From positions 2,463,501 to 2,527,500 of the forward strand of contig JAYKKM010000044.1 of the NCBI GenBank assembly GCA_035772405.1: 64,000 nt of DNA, given 5' to 3'. Below are positions 63,900-64,000 of this stretch, piece after piece. The position numbers and the translations under genes are program-made. The number at the start of each line of letters is the position of its first letter. Position 1 is the stretch's first letter. The stretch comes from Chrysogorgia sp. JL179-B06 (lineage: Eukaryota > Cnidaria > Anthozoa > Scleralcyonacea > Chrysogorgiidae). The notes under the pieces were generated by a model. That model saw only the letters and a program-made list of their open reading frames with translations, did not search any database and had not been told where the DNA came from.

Positions 63900-64000
63900 A
63901 CGTTTTTCTCCAGTGTGAATATTTTAACGTTTTATTAAGTATAACTTGACTGAGAAAACGTTTTGTCACGGACTTCACACTTGTGTTTTTTTTTACCAGA
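63900..64000 (-). pseudogene. Second C2H2 zinc-finger remnant, cut by the window edge
   Basis: Minus strand reads KKKHKCEVRDKTFSQSSY then stops, and a frame-shifted HTGEK linker. The second Cys of CxxC is replaced by Arg. Probably part of the same dead multi-finger gene as 62760-62900. Confidence 0.65.

Overview
This is a eukaryotic, probably anthozoan cnidarian (stony coral-like) window. The evidence is an actinoporin-family gene, intron-rich host genes with GT-AG splice sites, about 40% GC, and very dense mixed transposon families: Penelope elements with GIY-YIG domains, several LINEs, tRNA-derived SINEs, and many terminal-inverted-repeat (TIR) miniatures. No bacterial-style operons, rRNA genes or CRISPR arrays are present. 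The species call is inference.

Three host genes stand out. (1) An FBXO7-like F-box gene on the minus strand, 25538 down to 7136. I assembled it by hand from ten exons whose splice phases agree; one micro-exon between 8904 and 10900 is missing. Its order is ubiquitin-like domain, a UBA-like domain, FP (FBXO7/PI31) domain, F-box, proline-rich tail. The UBA-like segment is not a usual part of vertebrate FBXO7 and is the most interesting protein observation here. (2) A single-exon actinoporin-like gene on the plus strand, 32196-32912, with seven cysteines and no obvious signal peptide; a Mutator-like miniature ends about 80 bases before its start codon. (3) A complete seven-exon ARL8 lysosomal small-GTPase gene on the minus strand, 55696 down to 39177, 185 residues, all phases consistent. 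Decayed C2H2 zinc-finger remnants lie at the right edge (62.7-64.0 kb).

Layout: 0-7 kb, repeats, a broken minus-strand LINE (2.2-5.75 kb) and a Penelope 3' end (6.07-6.56 kb). 7-25.5 kb, FBXO7, with introns holding a TTAA-flanked miniature family, pogo-like elements, a second Penelope end, a 238-bp tandem repeat, a SINE with target duplications, a 155-bp AT tract, an inverted tRNA-Ala-like SINE pair and two hAT miniatures. 25.6-28.5 kb, a palindrome of nearly 770 bp just upstream of FBXO7 exon 1, then two TIR elements. 29-32 kb, Mutator-like and other foldbacks. 32.2-33.6 kb, the actinoporin-like gene and a LINE tail. 34-39 kb, tandem repeats and nested miniatures. 39-55.7 kb, ARL8, with a LINE that carries a 1.1-kb hAT element, a Harbinger-like pair and two inverted hAT copies. 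56-64 kb, minor tandem repeats, two LINE copies (one carrying a TTAA miniature whose removal re-joins the LINE frame), and zinc-finger debris.

The three host genes have no evident functional link. The window is best read as slow-evolving host exons in a young, repeatedly invaded transposon landscape, where target-site duplications at many insertions give the order of events.
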